A stretch of DNA of 64,000 nucleotides from Austwickia chelonae NBRC 105200 (GTDB lineage Bacteria > Actinomycetota > Actinomycetes > Actinomycetales > Dermatophilaceae): positions 372,001 through 436,000 of the forward strand of contig NZ_BAGZ01000008.1 in the NCBI RefSeq assembly GCF_000298175.1, in the 5' to 3' direction. Under the pieces are notes generated by a model. It did not search any database. It saw nothing but the letters and a program-made list of their open reading frames with translations, and was not told the origin of the DNA. A program made the position numbers and the translations under genes. Below, one piece after another: positions 11,826-21,831 of the stretch; position 1 is the first letter of the stretch, and every line of letters begins with the position of its first letter.

Positions 11826-11830
11826 CCGGC

Positions 11831-11883
11831 CAGGTGGTGCCCGTGACGAGCTGACTTGTGTCCCTCGTCACGGGCACCACCTG
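11831..11883 (+). terminator. Hairpin terminator after rpoC
   Basis: A 20-bp perfect stem, CAGGTGGTGCCCGTGACGAG paired with its complement ending at 11883, with a 13-base loop, begins 6 bases after the rpoC stop. There is no U-tract. Its size and position argue that it ends or processes the rpoBC transcript. Confidence 0.75.
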
Positions 11884-11995
11884 CTGCCTTGTCAAGGATG
11901 ACAAGGGTGGAAGCGTGCCTGTGCTGCTCTAAGTCTGTGTAGGTGAGGAGCACAGTGTTTAGATTTCTAGCATGCGATTTGGAGCGCGGACAGGC

Positions 11996-12026
11996 ACCCG
12001 GTAACCTGGAAAAGCATGTACCGGGT
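11996..12026 (+). promoter_or_regulatory. Leader hairpin upstream of rpsL
   Basis: ACCCGGTA (11996-12003) pairs with TACCGGGT (12019-12026) across a 15-base loop, in the 343 bases between the rpoC terminator and rpsL. Apart from this dyad, I see no gene and no convincing promoter in 11884-12226. It may be part of the str operon leader or control region. Confidence 0.35.
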
Positions 12027-12226
12027 CCAAAGGCGATCCGGTCTGTCCTCTCGCCGGGCAGCCGGCAGTACTCCGAGGCTTAGATACGCAGCCTTTGTGC
12101 ACAGTCACAGGGAGTCGGAAGTGCGGGGGAGAGCACTCGTGTAGACGATTTTGTCCATACGGGATTACTAGGAAGGCCAGGCGGCTTCGCTGCTGCTGGC
12201 CACGACGAATCGATCACGGAGAGTTT

Positions 12227-12601
12227 GTGCCTACCATCAATCAGCTCGTCCGCAAAGGACGGCAGGACAAGGCCAGCAAGGCCAAGACTCCTGCGTTGAA
12301 GGGAAGTCCTCAGCGGCGCGGTGTTTGTACCCGCGTCTACACCACCACGCCTAAGAAGCCGAACTCGGCGCTGCGGAAGGTCGCTCGTGTAAAGCTGACC
12401 TCTGGCATCGAAGTCACTGCTTACATTCCCGGAGTCGGTCACAACTTGCAGGAGCACTCAATTGTGCTTGTGCGTGGTGGTCGAGTGAAAGACCTCCCCG
12501 GTGTTCGTTACCGTATCATTCGGGGATCGCTCGACACCCAGGGCGTGAAGAACCGGCAGCAGGCACGTAGTCGTTACGGTGCGAAGAGGGAGAAGAAGTA
12601 A
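12227..12601 (+). CDS. rpsL: 30S ribosomal protein S12
   Basis: 124 residues from GTG 12227 ([12 protein letters not shown]), with CACGGAGAG just upstream. An open frame extends 132 bases further up, but family proteins begin here. S12 lines the decoding centre. The two streptomycin-related lysine sites are in their usual context ([16 protein letters not shown] and [12 protein letters not shown]), so no resistance change is apparent. The stop TAA overlaps the rpsG ATG by one base. Confidence 0.97.
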   Translation: MPTINQLVRKGRQDKASKAKTPALKGSPQRRGVCTRVYTTTPKKPNSALRKVARVKLTSGIEVTAYIPGVGHNLQEHSIVLVRGGRVKDLPGVRYRIIRGSLDTQGVKNRQQARSRYGAKREKK

Positions 12602-13071
12602 TGCCTCGCAAGGGCCCCGCTCCTAAGCGCCCTCTGGTTGTAGACCCCGTTTATGGGTCGCCACTGGTCACTCAGCTCGTGAACAAGATCCTTCTTGACG
12701 GTAAAAAGTCGATTGCTGAGCGGATTGTCTATGGCGCGCTCGAAGGCTGCCGAGAAAAGACCGGAACCGATCCGGTTGTCACGCTGAAGCGTGCCCTCGA
12801 CAACGTGAAGCCGACCCTTGAGGTTCGCAGCCGCCGTGTTGGTGGCGCGACTTATCAGGTTCCTGTCGAGGTCCGACAGGGCCGTTCTACGACGCTGGCT
12901 CTTCGCTGGCTTGTCGGTTACAGCCGCCAGCGTCGTGAGAAGACGATGACCGAGCGACTTATGAACGAGATCCTCGATGCCAGCAACGGCTTGGGTGCCT
13001 CCGTGAAGAAGCGTGAGGACACGCACAAGATGGCCGATTCCAACAAGGCTTTCGCGCACTACCGCTGGTAA
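12601..13071 (+). CDS. rpsG: 30S ribosomal protein S7
   Basis: 156 residues, the family length. S7 nucleates assembly of the 30S head and contacts E-site t[23 protein letters not shown] at the N terminus and the signature [15 protein letters not shown] are present, and the protein ends AFAHYRW. Its start overlaps the rpsL stop (TAATG), giving translational coupling. A strong hairpin follows before fusA. Confidence 0.97.
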   Translation: MPRKGPAPKRPLVVDPVYGSPLVTQLVNKILLDGKKSIAERIVYGALEGCREKTGTDPVVTLKRALDNVKPTLEVRSRRVGGATYQVPVEVRQGRSTTLALRWLVGYSRQRREKTMTERLMNEILDASNGLGASVKKREDTHKMADSNKAFAHYRW

Positions 13072-13081
13072 GCACTTCGAG

Positions 13082-13114
13082 GCCCTGTGGTTCACCTGGA
13101 GTGAACCACAGGGC
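13082..13114 (+). terminator. Hairpin between rpsG and fusA
   Basis: GCCCTGTGGTTCAC pairs with GTGAACCACAGGGC across a 5-base loop, a 14-bp stem 11 bases after the rpsG stop. No U-tract. It may cause partial termination or mRNA processing inside the str operon, leaving fusA with separate output. Confidence 0.6.
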
Positions 13115-13188
13115 GCTCTCGGTGCCAGGCTTAGAAAAGTGGCACCGGAAGACGACCACTATCGCAACGAGACGAGACGAGAGATCTA

Positions 13189-15291
13189 GTGGCACTGGAT
13201 GTCCTCACGAACCTTTCGAAGGTTCGCAATATCGGCATCATGGCGCATATCGACGCCGGCAAGACGACTGTCACCGAGCGCATCCTGTTCTACACCGGTA
13301 TCAACTACAAGATCGGTGAGACGCATGACGGCGCGTCAACGATGGACTGGATGGAGCAGGAAGCAGAACGAGGGATCACCATTACCTCGGCTGCAACGAC
13401 CTGTTTCTGGAAAGACCACCAGGTAAACATTATTGACACGCCTGGTCACGTTGACTTCACTGTCGAAGTTGAGCGGTCACTGCGCGTCCTGGACGGTGCG
13501 GTAGCGGTTTTCGATGGGAAGGAAGGGGTTGAGCCTCAGTCCGAGACTGTATGGCGGCAGGCGGATAAGTACAACGTTCCGCGGATCTGTTTTGTCAACA
13601 AGATGGACAAACTTGGGGCTGACTTCTTCTTCACGGTCAAGACCATCATTGACCGGTTGGGAGCTACGCCGTTGGTGATGCAGCTTCCTATCGGAGCTGA
13701 GAACACTTTTGCTGGCATGGTCGACCTCATGTCCATGAAAGCCTTCGTCTGGCACGGTGAAGTGCAGAAGGGCGAAGATTACACCATCGAGGAGATTCCT
13801 GAGGATCTCCGAGAGCAGGCGGAACAGTATCGGCAAGAGCTCGTCGAAAAGGTCGCGGAGTCCGATGACGCCCTCATGGAGAAGTACCTCGAGGGCGAGG
13901 AACTGACTGTCGAAGAGCTGAAAGCTGGTATCCGCAAACTGACGATTGCGGGAGAGGCATATCCCGTTTTCTGTGGTTCGGCCTTCAAGAACAAGGGCGT
14001 CCAGCCCATGCTTGATGCAGTTGTCGACTACTTGCCTGCTCCCTTGGACGTTCCGGCAATGGTTGGCCATGATCCTAAGGATGAGACGAAAGAAGTCATC
14101 CGTCATTCGGATGCTTCGGAACCCTTTGCGGCACTGGCATTTAAAGTTGTCAGTCATCCTTTCTTCGGTCGTTTGACCTATGTTCGGGTCTATTCCGGGC
14201 ATATCGCCGGGGGGCAGCCTGTCTACAACTCGACGAAGCAGAAGAAGGAACGCATCGGAAAGCTTTTCCAGATGCATGCCAACAAGGAGAATCCGGTCGA
14301 TTCGGTTTCTGCTGGACATATCTACGCCATGATTGGTCTGAAGGACACGACAACTGGCGATACCTTGTGCGATTTGAACGACCATGTTGTTCTTGAATCG
14401 ATGACATTCCCGGACCCGGTCATCAACGTCGCTATTGAGCCCAAGACCAAGGGTGATCAGGAGAAGCTCTCTACGGCTATCCAGAAGCTTGCCGAAGAAG
14501 ACCCGACGTTCCAGGTCGAGTTGGATCAAGAGACTGGGCAGACCATTATCAAGGGTATGGGCGAACTCCACCTTGATATCCTTGTTGATCGCATGCGTCG
14601 TGAATTCAAGGTTGAAGCTAATGTCGGTAAGCCGCAGGTTGCTTATCGGGAGACCATTCGCCGCAAGGTGGAGAAAGCTGAGTACACCCATAAGAAGCAG
14701 ACTGGTGGGTCTGGCCAGTATGCAAAGGTGCAGGTGACCATTGAGCCTCTCGAGACCTCCGAGGGTGAGATGTATGAATTTAAGAATGCAGTCACTGGTG
14801 GACGTATTCCTCGTGAGTACATTCCGAGCGTAGACCACGGGATCAAAGACGCCATGCAGGTTGGCGTGCTCGCGGGTTACCCGCTGGTAGGTATCAAGGC
14901 CACGCTGCTTGACGGCGCATACCACGAGGTCGACTCTTCGGAGATGGCCTTCAAGATCGCGGGATCCATGGTCCTGAAGGAAGCCGTCCGCAAGGCAGAG
15001 CCTGTCCTGCTCGAACCGATGATGGCTGTTGAGGTTCGCACGCCAGAGGATTACATGGGCGACGTCATCGGTGACTTGAACAGCCGCCGTGGGCACATTC
15101 AGTCCATGGACGACATCAGTGGTGCCAAGTCGGTACGCGCTCTTGTTCCTTTGTCGGAGATGTTCGGTTACGTCGGAGACCTTCGATCGAAGACGCAGGG
15201 GCGGGCGAACTACACCATGCAGTTCGACTCGTACGCCGAAGTTCCTCGGAACGTGGCGGATGAGATCATCAAGAAGATGCGGGGCGAGTAA
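13189..15291 (+). CDS. fusA: Elongation factor G
   Basis: 700 residues, GTG start. Translocation GTPase. The G1 loop is [18 protein letters not shown]2/G3 include [14 protein letters not shown] and [15 protein letters not shown], and G4 is VNKMDKLGA. Domains II-V follow, with [14 protein letters not shown] in domain III and the C-terminal [17 protein letters not shown]. Full-length single copy in this window. It lies in the str operon 117 bases after rpsG and 125 bases before tuf. Confidence 0.97.
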   Translation: MALDVLTNLSKVRNIGIMAHIDAGKTTVTERILFYTGINYKIGETHDGASTMDWMEQEAERGITITSAATTCFWKDHQVNIIDTPGHVDFTVEVERSLRVLDGAVAVFDGKEGVEPQSETVWRQADKYNVPRICFVNKMDKLGADFFFTVKTIIDRLGATPLVMQLPIGAENTFAGMVDLMSMKAFVWHGEVQKGEDYTIEEIPEDLREQAEQYRQELVEKVAESDDALMEKYLEGEELTVEELKAGIRKLTIAGEAYPVFCGSAFKNKGVQPMLDAVVDYLPAPLDVPAMVGHDPKDETKEVIRHSDASEPFAALAFKVVSHPFFGRLTYVRVYSGHIAGGQPVYNSTKQKKERIGKLFQMHANKENPVDSVSAGHIYAMIGLKDTTTGDTLCDLNDHVVLESMTFPDPVINVAIEPKTKGDQEKLSTAIQKLAEEDPTFQVELDQETGQTIIKGMGELHLDILVDRMRREFKVEANVGKPQVAYRETIRRKVEKAEYTHKKQTGGSGQYAKVQVTIEPLETSEGEMYEFKNAVTGGRIPREYIPSVDHGIKDAMQVGVLAGYPLVGIKATLLDGAYHEVDSSEMAFKIAGSMVLKEAVRKAEPVLLEPMMAVEVRTPEDYMGDVIGDLNSRRGHIQSMDDISGAKSVRALVPLSEMFGYVGDLRSKTQGRANYTMQFDSYAEVPRNVADEIIKKMRGE

Positions 15292-15416
15292 GGCGGGTAG
15301 ACTGTCCCGCTGACAACCTTTGCGTCAAACAGCAGTAACTTTTTCCCGAAGCAATACGTCGCCACGTCCACCCTGGCGTACGGCGTTAGAACACCAAGTC
15401 CAACAGGAGGACCCCA

Positions 15417-16610
15417 GTGGCGAAGGCGAAGTTCGAGCGGACCAAGCCGCACGTCAACATCGGCACCATCGGTCACATCGACCACGGCAAGACGACGCTG
15501 ACGGCGGCCATCACCAAGGTTCTGCATGACCAGTACCCGGAACTGAACCCCTTCACGCCGTTCGATGAGATCGACAAGGCGCCTGAGGAGCGGCAGCGCG
15601 GTATCACGATCTCGATCGCTCACGTCGAGTACCAGACCGAGACGCGCCACTACGCTCACGTTGACTGCCCCGGTCACGCTGACTACGTGAAGAACATGAT
15701 CACCGGCGCGGCTCAGATGGACGGTGCGATCCTTGTGGTCGCGGCGACCGATGGCCCGATGCCCCAGACGAAGGAGCACGTCCTCCTGGCCCGCCAGGTT
15801 GGAGTTCCTTACATCGTCGTGGCACTCAACAAGACCGACATGGTCGACGACGAGGAAATCCTCGAGCTCGTCGAGATGGAGGTTCGTGAGCTTCTTTCGT
15901 CCTACGAGTTCCCCGGCGATGACCTCCCGGTCGTCAAGGTTTCTGCTCTTAAGGCGCTGGAAGGCGACGCCGAGTGGGGCAAAGCCATCGTCGAGCTCAT
16001 GACTGCTGTCGACGAGTACATTCCGGAGCCGCAGCGCGAGACCGAGAAGCCGTTCCTCATGCCGATTGAGGACGTCTTTACGATTACGGGTCGTGGAACT
16101 GTGGTCACCGGGCGTATCGAGCGAGGCATCCTCAAGGTTAACGAGGAGGTCGAGATCGTCGGTATTCACGACAAGACCCACAAGACCACTGTCACGGGCA
16201 TCGAAATGTTCCGTAAGTTGCTGGATGAGGGCCGCGCGGGTGAGAACGTGGGGCTGCTGCTCCGCGGTATCAAGCGTGAAGAGGTTGAGCGCGGCCAGGT
16301 TGTGTGTAAGCCGGCGTCCATCACTCCGCACACGGAGTTCGAAGGTAACGTCTACATCCTCTCCAAGGATGAGGGCGGCCGTCACACGCCGTTCTACGAC
16401 AACTACCGTCCTCAGTTCTACTTCCGTACTACTGACGTGACCGGCGTTGTGCATCTTCCTGAAGGCACTGAGATGGTTATGCCTGGCGACAACACTGAGA
16501 TGAAGGTTGACCTCATCCAGCCCATCGCTATGGAGGAAGGCCTTAAGTTCGCTATCCGTGAAGGTGGGCGAACTGTGGGTGCGGGTCGAGTTACCAAGAT
16601 CATCAAGTGA
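15417..16610 (+). CDS. tuf: Elongation factor Tu
   Basis: 397 residues, GTG start with a strong AGGAGGACCCC site. Delivers aminoacyl-tRNA to the A site. G-domain motifs are [27 protein letters not shown] and [10 protein letters not shown], followed by the two beta-barrel domains ([16 protein letters not shown] and the C-terminal [12 protein letters not shown]). A TAGACT element at 15298-15303, just after fusA, could be an extra internal -10 box. A bidirectional hairpin lies beyond the stop. Confidence 0.98.
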   Translation: MAKAKFERTKPHVNIGTIGHIDHGKTTLTAAITKVLHDQYPELNPFTPFDEIDKAPEERQRGITISIAHVEYQTETRHYAHVDCPGHADYVKNMITGAAQMDGAILVVAATDGPMPQTKEHVLLARQVGVPYIVVALNKTDMVDDEEILELVEMEVRELLSSYEFPGDDLPVVKVSALKALEGDAEWGKAIVELMTAVDEYIPEPQRETEKPFLMPIEDVFTITGRGTVVTGRIERGILKVNEEVEIVGIHDKTHKTTVTGIEMFRKLLDEGRAGENVGLLLRGIKREEVERGQVVCKPASITPHTEFEGNVYILSKDEGGRHTPFYDNYRPQFYFRTTDVTGVVHLPEGTEMVMPGDNTEMKVDLIQPIAMEEGLKFAIREGGRTVGAGRVTKIIK

Positions 16611-16659
16611 TCTGATTGGATTTATCGTCTATTTATGTGATTCATAAGTAGACAATTCC

Positions 16660-16698
16660 CGAGTGAGGGCCGAGATTCTAAATCTCGGCCCTCACTCG
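16660..16698. terminator. Bidirectional terminator between tuf and glycosyltransferase
   Basis: CGAGTGAGGGCCGAGAT pairs with its complement across TCTAA, a 17-bp perfect stem between convergent genes. It begins 49 bases after the tuf stop and ends 19 bases before the stop of the minus-strand glycosyltransferase. It could serve both. Confidence 0.8.
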
Positions 16699-16717
16699 TG
16701 TCAGAAATAGAACCTGA

Positions 16718-17962
16718 TCAGTTGAGGCTCCGGGTAACAGCATTTTCTAGAGCTCTTTCAATGGCTATGACGCCGCGTTCCTCGCAGAAATGAGACTCAT
16801 ATGCGTGACGTGCGTTGTGCGCCCATCTGGACCTGGTTTCAGGGGTCGCCCGGTATGCGTCCATGATTGCAGCAGCCAGTGCGGGTCCGGAGCCAGGCGT
16901 ACACGTGAGGCCAGTCTCATATTTGTCGACGACATTTGCGACATCGCCAGCAGCCGAGACTAGCATCGGGCGCCCCGCCGCCATGGTGGCTTGTGTTTTG
17001 CTGGGAAGGGTTAAACGGTAGACCGGAAGGTCTTTGAGGATGATGAGTTGCATATCGGCTGCTGCCATGACTTCAGCCATCTGATTAAAAGGCTGAGGTT
17101 GGCTGAAGCGGACATTTGTGAGTGCCTCTGCATGAACTCTTCTCTCAAGTCTTTCTCTCGCGACTCCTGTACCCACCAGGGTGAATCCAATCTCTGTTTG
17201 ATTGCGGAGGATGCCTGCGGCATCTAGAAGGGTATCTAGTCCCTGGACTTCTCCCATGGCGCCGGCGTACATGATCGTGAAAGGCCGGTCGATTCCTATT
17301 TCTTTCTTCAGTGTGTCACTACAAGTGGTGGGGTGAAATGCTTTTTCATTGCACCAATTTGGGATGAAACCTACTTTCTCCTCTGAAATTCCTCGTTTCT
17401 TAATTTTGTTTATCATTCCAGGTGAAGACACTTGAATAGAGGAAGCCAATCGGTATGCGTAGTCCGTAAATGGATGTATGCCGGCTTCGAGTTTGCGCGC
17501 AGTCCCTTCCGAGACGAATCCGCTGGCAGTTACCGTTTCCGGCCATATGTCCTGGATGTGTAATACGTAGGGGATGCCAAAGCGAGCTCGTAAGGCCATG
17601 GCTGGCATCGCGGCGGTGGCCGGGCTTGAATGCACCCAGACGGCGTCTACATCTCTGAGATGCCGGAGCGCATGCGCTGTGGCAGTGGCGGCAAAGGTTG
17701 TGTACGTGCCGATACGTCGTATCGCACGGTCGTCGTGGCTCAAGTAGTGTGGGGCTCGATGGACGATGACCCCGTCAATCTCCTCCTGATGGTGCCACCT
17801 CTGTTGGTACCCCTCATACACTTGAGAGTCAGGATAATTGGGGAAGGCGGTCACGACTTTCAGCTCATGGCCGCGCTGAGAGAGTGCGGACGCTATGACG
17901 CCGGGTAGCGCTGCGGCACCTCGTTCGGGGGTGTAGTACTGGGTGACAAACCCGATCTTCAA
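16718..17962 (-). CDS. WbuB-like family 4 glycosyltransferase
   Basis: 414 residues, GT-B fold. The N-terminal acceptor domain (MKIGFVTQYYTPERGAAALP, then LHIQDIWPETVTASGFV) resembles WbuB/WcaL-type transferases that add amino-deoxy sugars to surface polysaccharides. The C-terminal nucleotide-sugar domain includes FTIMYAGAMGEVQGLDTLLDA and SKTQATMAAGRPMLVSAAGDV. It is a single gene on the opposite strand between tuf and rpsJ. Its base composition looks AT-richer than its neighbours, which suggests acquisition. Donor and acceptor are unknown. Confidence 0.85.
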   Translation of the reverse strand: MKIGFVTQYYTPERGAAALPGVIASALSQRGHELKVVTAFPNYPDSQVYEGYQQRWHHQEEIDGVIVHRAPHYLSHDDRAIRRIGTYTTFAATATAHALRHLRDVDAVWVHSSPATAAMPAMALRARFGIPYVLHIQDIWPETVTASGFVSEGTARKLEAGIHPFTDYAYRLASSIQVSSPGMINKIKKRGISEEKVGFIPNWCNEKAFHPTTCSDTLKKEIGIDRPFTIMYAGAMGEVQGLDTLLDAAGILRNQTEIGFTLVGTGVARERLERRVHAEALTNVRFSQPQPFNQMAEVMAAADMQLIILKDLPVYRLTLPSKTQATMAAGRPMLVSAAGDVANVVDKYETGLTCTPGSGPALAAAIMDAYRATPETRSRWAHNARHAYESHFCEERGVIAIERALENAVTRSLN

Positions 17963-18341
17963 GGGATCCTCCAGGAGTGATGAAAAAAATCGGGCGGGGT
18001 GCCCGGGCAGGTTGGGCTGGTCTGCATATTGATTAATGGGACGCGATTTGTCCTAAGGGCTTCAGCTCTGGCACTATAGACAGGTTGCTTGACACGTGGG
18101 CTGCCTACTGGGTGGTGCCGCGGTCCCTCGAACAGAGGTTACTAGCTGCCACGAATCTTGTTCGTGGGCTGGTCCTGCGCCGAGGGTTGGTCAGGACCAG
18201 TGGTATCGAGATGACGTAGAAGTACCGATTGGGTGCTCTGTGCTCTTTGTCGGCAGGGCGACACGCCCGACCGCGGGGGTCGCTTGATATCCACAACGAA
18301 CATAGAATCAGTGGAACGACGAGAGAGAGTCAGACGAAGCG
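17963..18341 (+). promoter_or_regulatory. Structured S10 operon leader and promoter region
   Basis: This 379-base gap between a divergent glycosyltransferase and rpsJ has no gene. Three hairpins follow one another: CCACGAA/TTCGTGG (18149-18167), CTGGTCCTG/CAGGACCAG (18169-18200) and GGGCG/CGCCC (18256-18268). TAGAAT at 18303-18308 is a possible -10 element 33 bases before rpsJ, and TATAGA lies near 18074. S10 operons are often regulated through a structured leader bound by L4; that role is inferred here. Confidence 0.4.
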
Positions 18342-18650
18342 ATGGCGGGACAGAAGATCCGCATCCGGCTGAAGTCGTACGACCACGAGGTCATCGACAG
18401 CTCGGCGCGTAAGATTGTCGACACGGTCACCCGCGCCGGCGCCACGGTGGTGGGCCCAGTGCCGCTCCCGACGGAGAAGAACGTCTTCGTCGTCATCCGG
18501 TCACCACACAAGTACAAGGACAGCCGCGAGCACTTCGAGATGCGCACGCACAAGCGTCTGATCGACATCGTCGATCCGACGCCCAAGGCAGTCGACTCGC
18601 TGATGCGTCTCGACCTGCCGGCTGACGTGAACATCGAGATCAAGCTCTGA
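18342..18650 (+). CDS. rpsJ: 30S ribosomal protein S10
   Basis: 102 residues. S10 is a 30S head protein and NusE partner of NusG/NusB in antitermination. It begins [20 protein letters not shown], contains the long-loop region [20 protein letters not shown], and ends [12 protein letters not shown]. First gene of the S10 operon, followed by rplC after 11 bases. Confidence 0.97.
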   Translation: MAGQKIRIRLKSYDHEVIDSSARKIVDTVTRAGATVVGPVPLPTEKNVFVVIRSPHKYKDSREHFEMRTHKRLIDIVDPTPKAVDSLMRLDLPADVNIEIKL

Positions 18651-18661
18651 AGGACGCACCC

Positions 18662-19318
18662 ATGACTAACGCTGCTGAGCGCACCGTCACCGGCGTGCTG
18701 GGCGAGAAGCTCGGGATGACCCAGGTCTGGGACGCCGAGAACCGCCTCGTGCCCGTGACCGTCATCAAGGCCGGCCCGTGCGTCGTGACCCAGGTCCGCA
18801 CTCCCGAGACCGACGGCTACGGCGCTGTCCAACTCGGCTTCGGCGCGATTGACCCTCGCAAGGTCAATAAGCCGGAGACGGGTCATTTCACCAAGGCGGG
18901 AGTTACCCCCCGTCGCTACCTGGTGGAAATCCGCACTGCGAATGCAAGTGAATACACCCCCGGTCAAGAACTGACCGTTGAGGCTTTCGAGGCCGGCGCT
19001 AAGGTCGATGTCTCCGGAACCACCAAGGGTAAAGGCTTCGCTGGTGTAATGAAGCGGCACGGTTTTGCCGGTGTCAGCGCTTCACATGGTGCCCACCGCA
19101 ACCACCGTAAGCCGGGCTCAATCGGCGCCTGTGCTACTCCGGCGCGCGTCTTCAAGGGCGTCCGGATGGCTGGTCGCATGGGTGGAGTCCGCCAGACCAC
19201 GCAGAACCTGACGATCCACGCCGTGGACGCCGAGAAGGGCCTGCTGCTCATCAAGGGCGCCATTCCTGGCCCCCGTGGCGGCGTCGTCCTCGTTCGCACG
19301 GCTGCCAAGGGAGCCTGA
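18662..19318 (+). CDS. rplC: 50S ribosomal protein L3
   Basis: 218 residues. L3 extends towards the peptidyl transferase centre. It contains [14 protein letters not shown] at the N terminus and the loop [20 protein letters not shown] with adjacent [13 protein letters not shown]. An AAGGACGCACCC stretch precedes the ATG. It is separated from rplD by 4 bases. Confidence 0.97.
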   Translation: MTNAAERTVTGVLGEKLGMTQVWDAENRLVPVTVIKAGPCVVTQVRTPETDGYGAVQLGFGAIDPRKVNKPETGHFTKAGVTPRRYLVEIRTANASEYTPGQELTVEAFEAGAKVDVSGTTKGKGFAGVMKRHGFAGVSASHGAHRNHRKPGSIGACATPARVFKGVRMAGRMGGVRQTTQNLTIHAVDAEKGLLLIKGAIPGPRGGVVLVRTAAKGA

Positions 19319-19322
19319 CGAC

Positions 19323-19979
19323 ATGACGACCATCGATATCCTTAACGCCGAAGGCCAGAAGAGCGGCTCTATTGAGCTCCCCTCTGAGCTTTTTGATGTG
19401 CAGACGAATGTTCCGTTGATTCACCAGGTTGTTGTGGCACAGCTTGCGGCTGCACGCCAAGGAACCCACGCCACGAAAACTCGAGGCGAAGTGCGCGGTG
19501 GTGGCAAGAAGCCCTACCGCCAGAAGGGGACCGGACGGGCACGGCAGGGTTCGACGCGTGCGCCACAGTTCGCGGGCGGTGGCACGGTCCACGGGCCGCA
19601 GCCTAGGGACTACGCCCAGCGCACCCCCAAGAAGATGAAAGTTGCTGCTCTTCGTGGAGCTCTTTCTGACCGTGCGCGTCACGGCCGGATCCACTGTGTG
19701 AGCAGTTTCGTTGAGGGCGATGCTCCGTCGACCAAGGTCGCTGCCAGCCTCCTCAATAAGCTGACCGAGCGGCGCAACCTGCTTGTGGTTCTCGGGCGCG
19801 ACGAAGAGGTATCACTTCGTAGCATTCGGAACATCGAAGCGGTGCACTGCCTGGCTGCTGACCAGCTGAACACCTATGACGTGCTGTGTGCGGACGACAT
19901 CGTCTTCTCGGAAGCCGCTCTCCGTTCCTTCATCACTGGCCCGGTCAAGGTCGCTAAGGACGAGGAGCAGAGCAAGTGA
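19323..19979 (+). CDS. rplD: 50S ribosomal protein L4
   Basis: 218 residues from ATG 19323 ([20 protein letters not shown]). A longer in-frame start at 19275 lies inside rplC and lacks a ribosome binding site. L4 lines the exit tunnel and can regulate its operon. The extended loop [20 protein letters not shown] is intact. The stop overlaps the rplW GTG by 3 bases. Confidence 0.96.
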   Translation: MTTIDILNAEGQKSGSIELPSELFDVQTNVPLIHQVVVAQLAAARQGTHATKTRGEVRGGGKKPYRQKGTGRARQGSTRAPQFAGGGTVHGPQPRDYAQRTPKKMKVAALRGALSDRARHGRIHCVSSFVEGDAPSTKVAASLLNKLTERRNLLVVLGRDEEVSLRSIRNIEAVHCLAADQLNTYDVLCADDIVFSEAALRSFITGPVKVAKDEEQSK

Positions 19980-20278
19980 GCATCCTGAACAAGGACCCGC
20001 ACGACATCCTCATCGCGCCGGTCGTTTCTGAGAAGTCGTACAGCTTGATGGACGAAGGCAAGTACACCTTTGTCGTCGATCCGCGGGCTAACAAAACTGA
20101 GATCAAGATCGCTGTCGAGCGTGTATTCAATGTCAAGGTCGCTTCGGTGAACACCTTGAACCGTCAGGGCAAGGCCCGCCGTACACGGTTCGGAGTCGGT
20201 CGTCGCAAGGACACAAAGCGCGCAATCGTCACGCTTAGGGAAGGCTCGATCGACATCTTCGGCACGGCGAGCGCCTGA
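19976..20278 (+). CDS. rplW: 50S ribosomal protein L23
   Basis: 100 residues, GTG start overlapping the rplD stop in GTGA. L23 sits at the tunnel exit and docks trigger factor and SRP. It contains [20 protein letters not shown] and the extended loop [19 protein letters not shown]. Coupled in the S10 operon before rplB. Confidence 0.96.
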   Translation: MSILNKDPHDILIAPVVSEKSYSLMDEGKYTFVVDPRANKTEIKIAVERVFNVKVASVNTLNRQGKARRTRFGVGRRKDTKRAIVTLREGSIDIFGTASA

Positions 20279-20302
20279 GCTACGAGGACGAAGGACTAGA
20301 CA

Positions 20303-21139
20303 ATGGGTATCCGCAAATACAAGCCGACGACCCCGGGGCGTCGCGGCGCGAGCGTGGCCGACTTTGTCGAGATCACACGCTCTACGCCGGAGAAATCCCT
20401 TGTGCGTCCACTGGCGAAAACCGGTGGCCGTAACAACCAGGGTCGTATCACGACACGTCACATCGGTGGTGGGCATAAGCGCGCCTATCGTGTGATTGAT
20501 TTCCGTCGTCATGACAAGGACGGCATTCCTGCCAAGGTCGCGCACATTGAGTACGACCCCAACCGCACCGCTCGCATTGCGCTGCTGCATTATGCGGATG
20601 GGGAAAAGCGATACATCTTGGCACCTAACAAGTTGCAGCAAGGTGACCGGATTGAGAACGGTCCGGGAGCTGACATCAAGCCCGGTAACAACATGCCGAT
20701 GCGTAACATTCCTGTCGGTACGGTTATCCACGCGATTGAGCTTCGCCCAGGTGGCGGAGCCAAGATCGCGCGAAGTGCTGGTGCACGAGTGCAGCTTGTA
20801 GCCAAAGACGGGCCCTATGCCCAGCTGCGTATGCCTTCTGGTGAGATCCGTAACGTTGATGTTCGCTGCCGCGCCACAGTTGGTGAGGTCGGCAACGCCG
20901 AGCAGAGCAACATCAATTGGGGTAAAGCAGGCCGCATGCGATGGAAGGGTAAGCGACCCACCGTTCGAGGCGTGGTCATGAACCCGGTTGACCACCCGCA
21001 CGGCGGTGGAGAGGGTCGTACTTCTGGTGGACGTAACCCGGTGAGCCCGTGGGGCCAGCCTGAGGGACGTACTCGTCACCCGAAGAAAGAAAGCGACAAA
21101 CTAATAGTCCGTCGTCGCCGGACCGGCAAGAAGCGCTGA
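20303..21139 (+). CDS. rplB: 50S ribosomal protein L2
   Basis: 278 residues. L2 supports subunit association and the peptidyl transferase centre. [20 protein letters not shown] starts the protein. The conserved histidine-containing motif [11 protein letters not shown] occurs near residue 230, and the basic tail ends [11 protein letters not shown]. It is preceded by ACGAGGACGAAGGA and followed by rpsS after 15 bases. Confidence 0.97.
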   Translation: MGIRKYKPTTPGRRGASVADFVEITRSTPEKSLVRPLAKTGGRNNQGRITTRHIGGGHKRAYRVIDFRRHDKDGIPAKVAHIEYDPNRTARIALLHYADGEKRYILAPNKLQQGDRIENGPGADIKPGNNMPMRNIPVGTVIHAIELRPGGGAKIARSAGARVQLVAKDGPYAQLRMPSGEIRNVDVRCRATVGEVGNAEQSNINWGKAGRMRWKGKRPTVRGVVMNPVDHPHGGGEGRTSGGRNPVSPWGQPEGRTRHPKKESDKLIVRRRRTGKKR

Positions 21140-21154
21140 TAGGAGCCTGGAGAC

Positions 21155-21436
21155 ATGCCGCGTAGCCTGAAGAAGGGCCCTTTCATCGATGACCACCTGC
21201 AGAAAAAGGTGGACGTCGCCAATGAGAGCGGGAGCAAGAACGTCATCAAGACGTGGTCTCGTCGCTCTGTAATCGCGCCGGACTTTCTCGGACACACGTT
21301 CGCCGTTCACGACGGTCGTAAGCACGTTCCTGTGTTTGTGACTGAGTCCATGGTCGGTCATAAACTCGGCGAGTTTGCCCCGACCCGGACGTTCAAAGGT
21401 CACGTGAAGGATGACAAGAAGGGGCGTCGTCGCTGA
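21155..21436 (+). CDS. rpsS: 30S ribosomal protein S19
   Basis: 93 residues. S19 forms a dimer with S13 in the 30S head. [19 protein letters not shown] and the signature [18 protein letters not shown] are present. An AGGAGCCTGGAG site precedes the ATG. Its stop overlaps the upstream candidate rplV start (TGATG). Confidence 0.97.
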   Translation: MPRSLKKGPFIDDHLQKKVDVANESGSKNVIKTWSRRSVIAPDFLGHTFAVHDGRKHVPVFVTESMVGHKLGEFAPTRTFKGHVKDDKKGRRR

Positions 21437-21831
21437 TGCCTACTGACAGCAAGGACAACGTGATGGAAGCCAAGGCGCAGGCGCGCAATGTGCGCGTCAC
21501 GCCCATGAAGGCCCGCCGTGTCGTGGACCTCATCCGAGGAAAGCGAGCCGTAGAAGCGCTGGCAGTGCTGCAGTTTGCGCCGCAGTCAGCTAGCGAGCCT
21601 GTTCGTAAACTGCTTGCATCGGCTATTGCTAATGCACGTTTCCAGTCCGACAAGACTGCGATGCCTTTTGACGAGAGCCAGCTCGTTATCAGCTCGGCCT
21701 ACGTTGATGAAGGCCCCACGATGAAGCGGTTCCAGCCTCGAGCTCAAGGGCGGGCCTACCGAATCAATAAGCGAACTTGTCATATCACGCTCGTCGTGAG
21801 CCAGCTGGAGAACAAGGGAGGTGCCCGCTGA
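21436..21831 (+). CDS. rplV: 50S ribosomal protein L22
   Basis: 131 residues from ATG 21436, coupled to rpsS. ATG 21463 ([14 protein letters not shown]) has AAGGA upstream and fits typical family N termini, so the mature start could be there (122 residues). L22 lines the narrow part of the exit tunnel. It contains [19 protein letters not shown] and the loop [20 protein letters not shown]. The stop overlaps the rpsC ATG. Confidence 0.95.
   Translation: MPTDSKDNVMEAKAQARNVRVTPMKARRVVDLIRGKRAVEALAVLQFAPQSASEPVRKLLASAIANARFQSDKTAMPFDESQLVISSAYVDEGPTMKRFQPRAQGRAYRINKRTCHITLVVSQLENKGGAR

Noticed and set aside
12330-12510. Possible streptomycin-resistance change in rpsL
   Set aside because: Both key lysines are present in their normal context.
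15298-15303. TAGACT repeated upstream of several genes (4071, 15298, 31149, 60674) as a regulon motif
   Set aside because: A six-base word is expected about 15 times per strand in 64 kb by chance; only the ychF copy has informative spacing, and the rpoB copy is only a weak -35 candidate.
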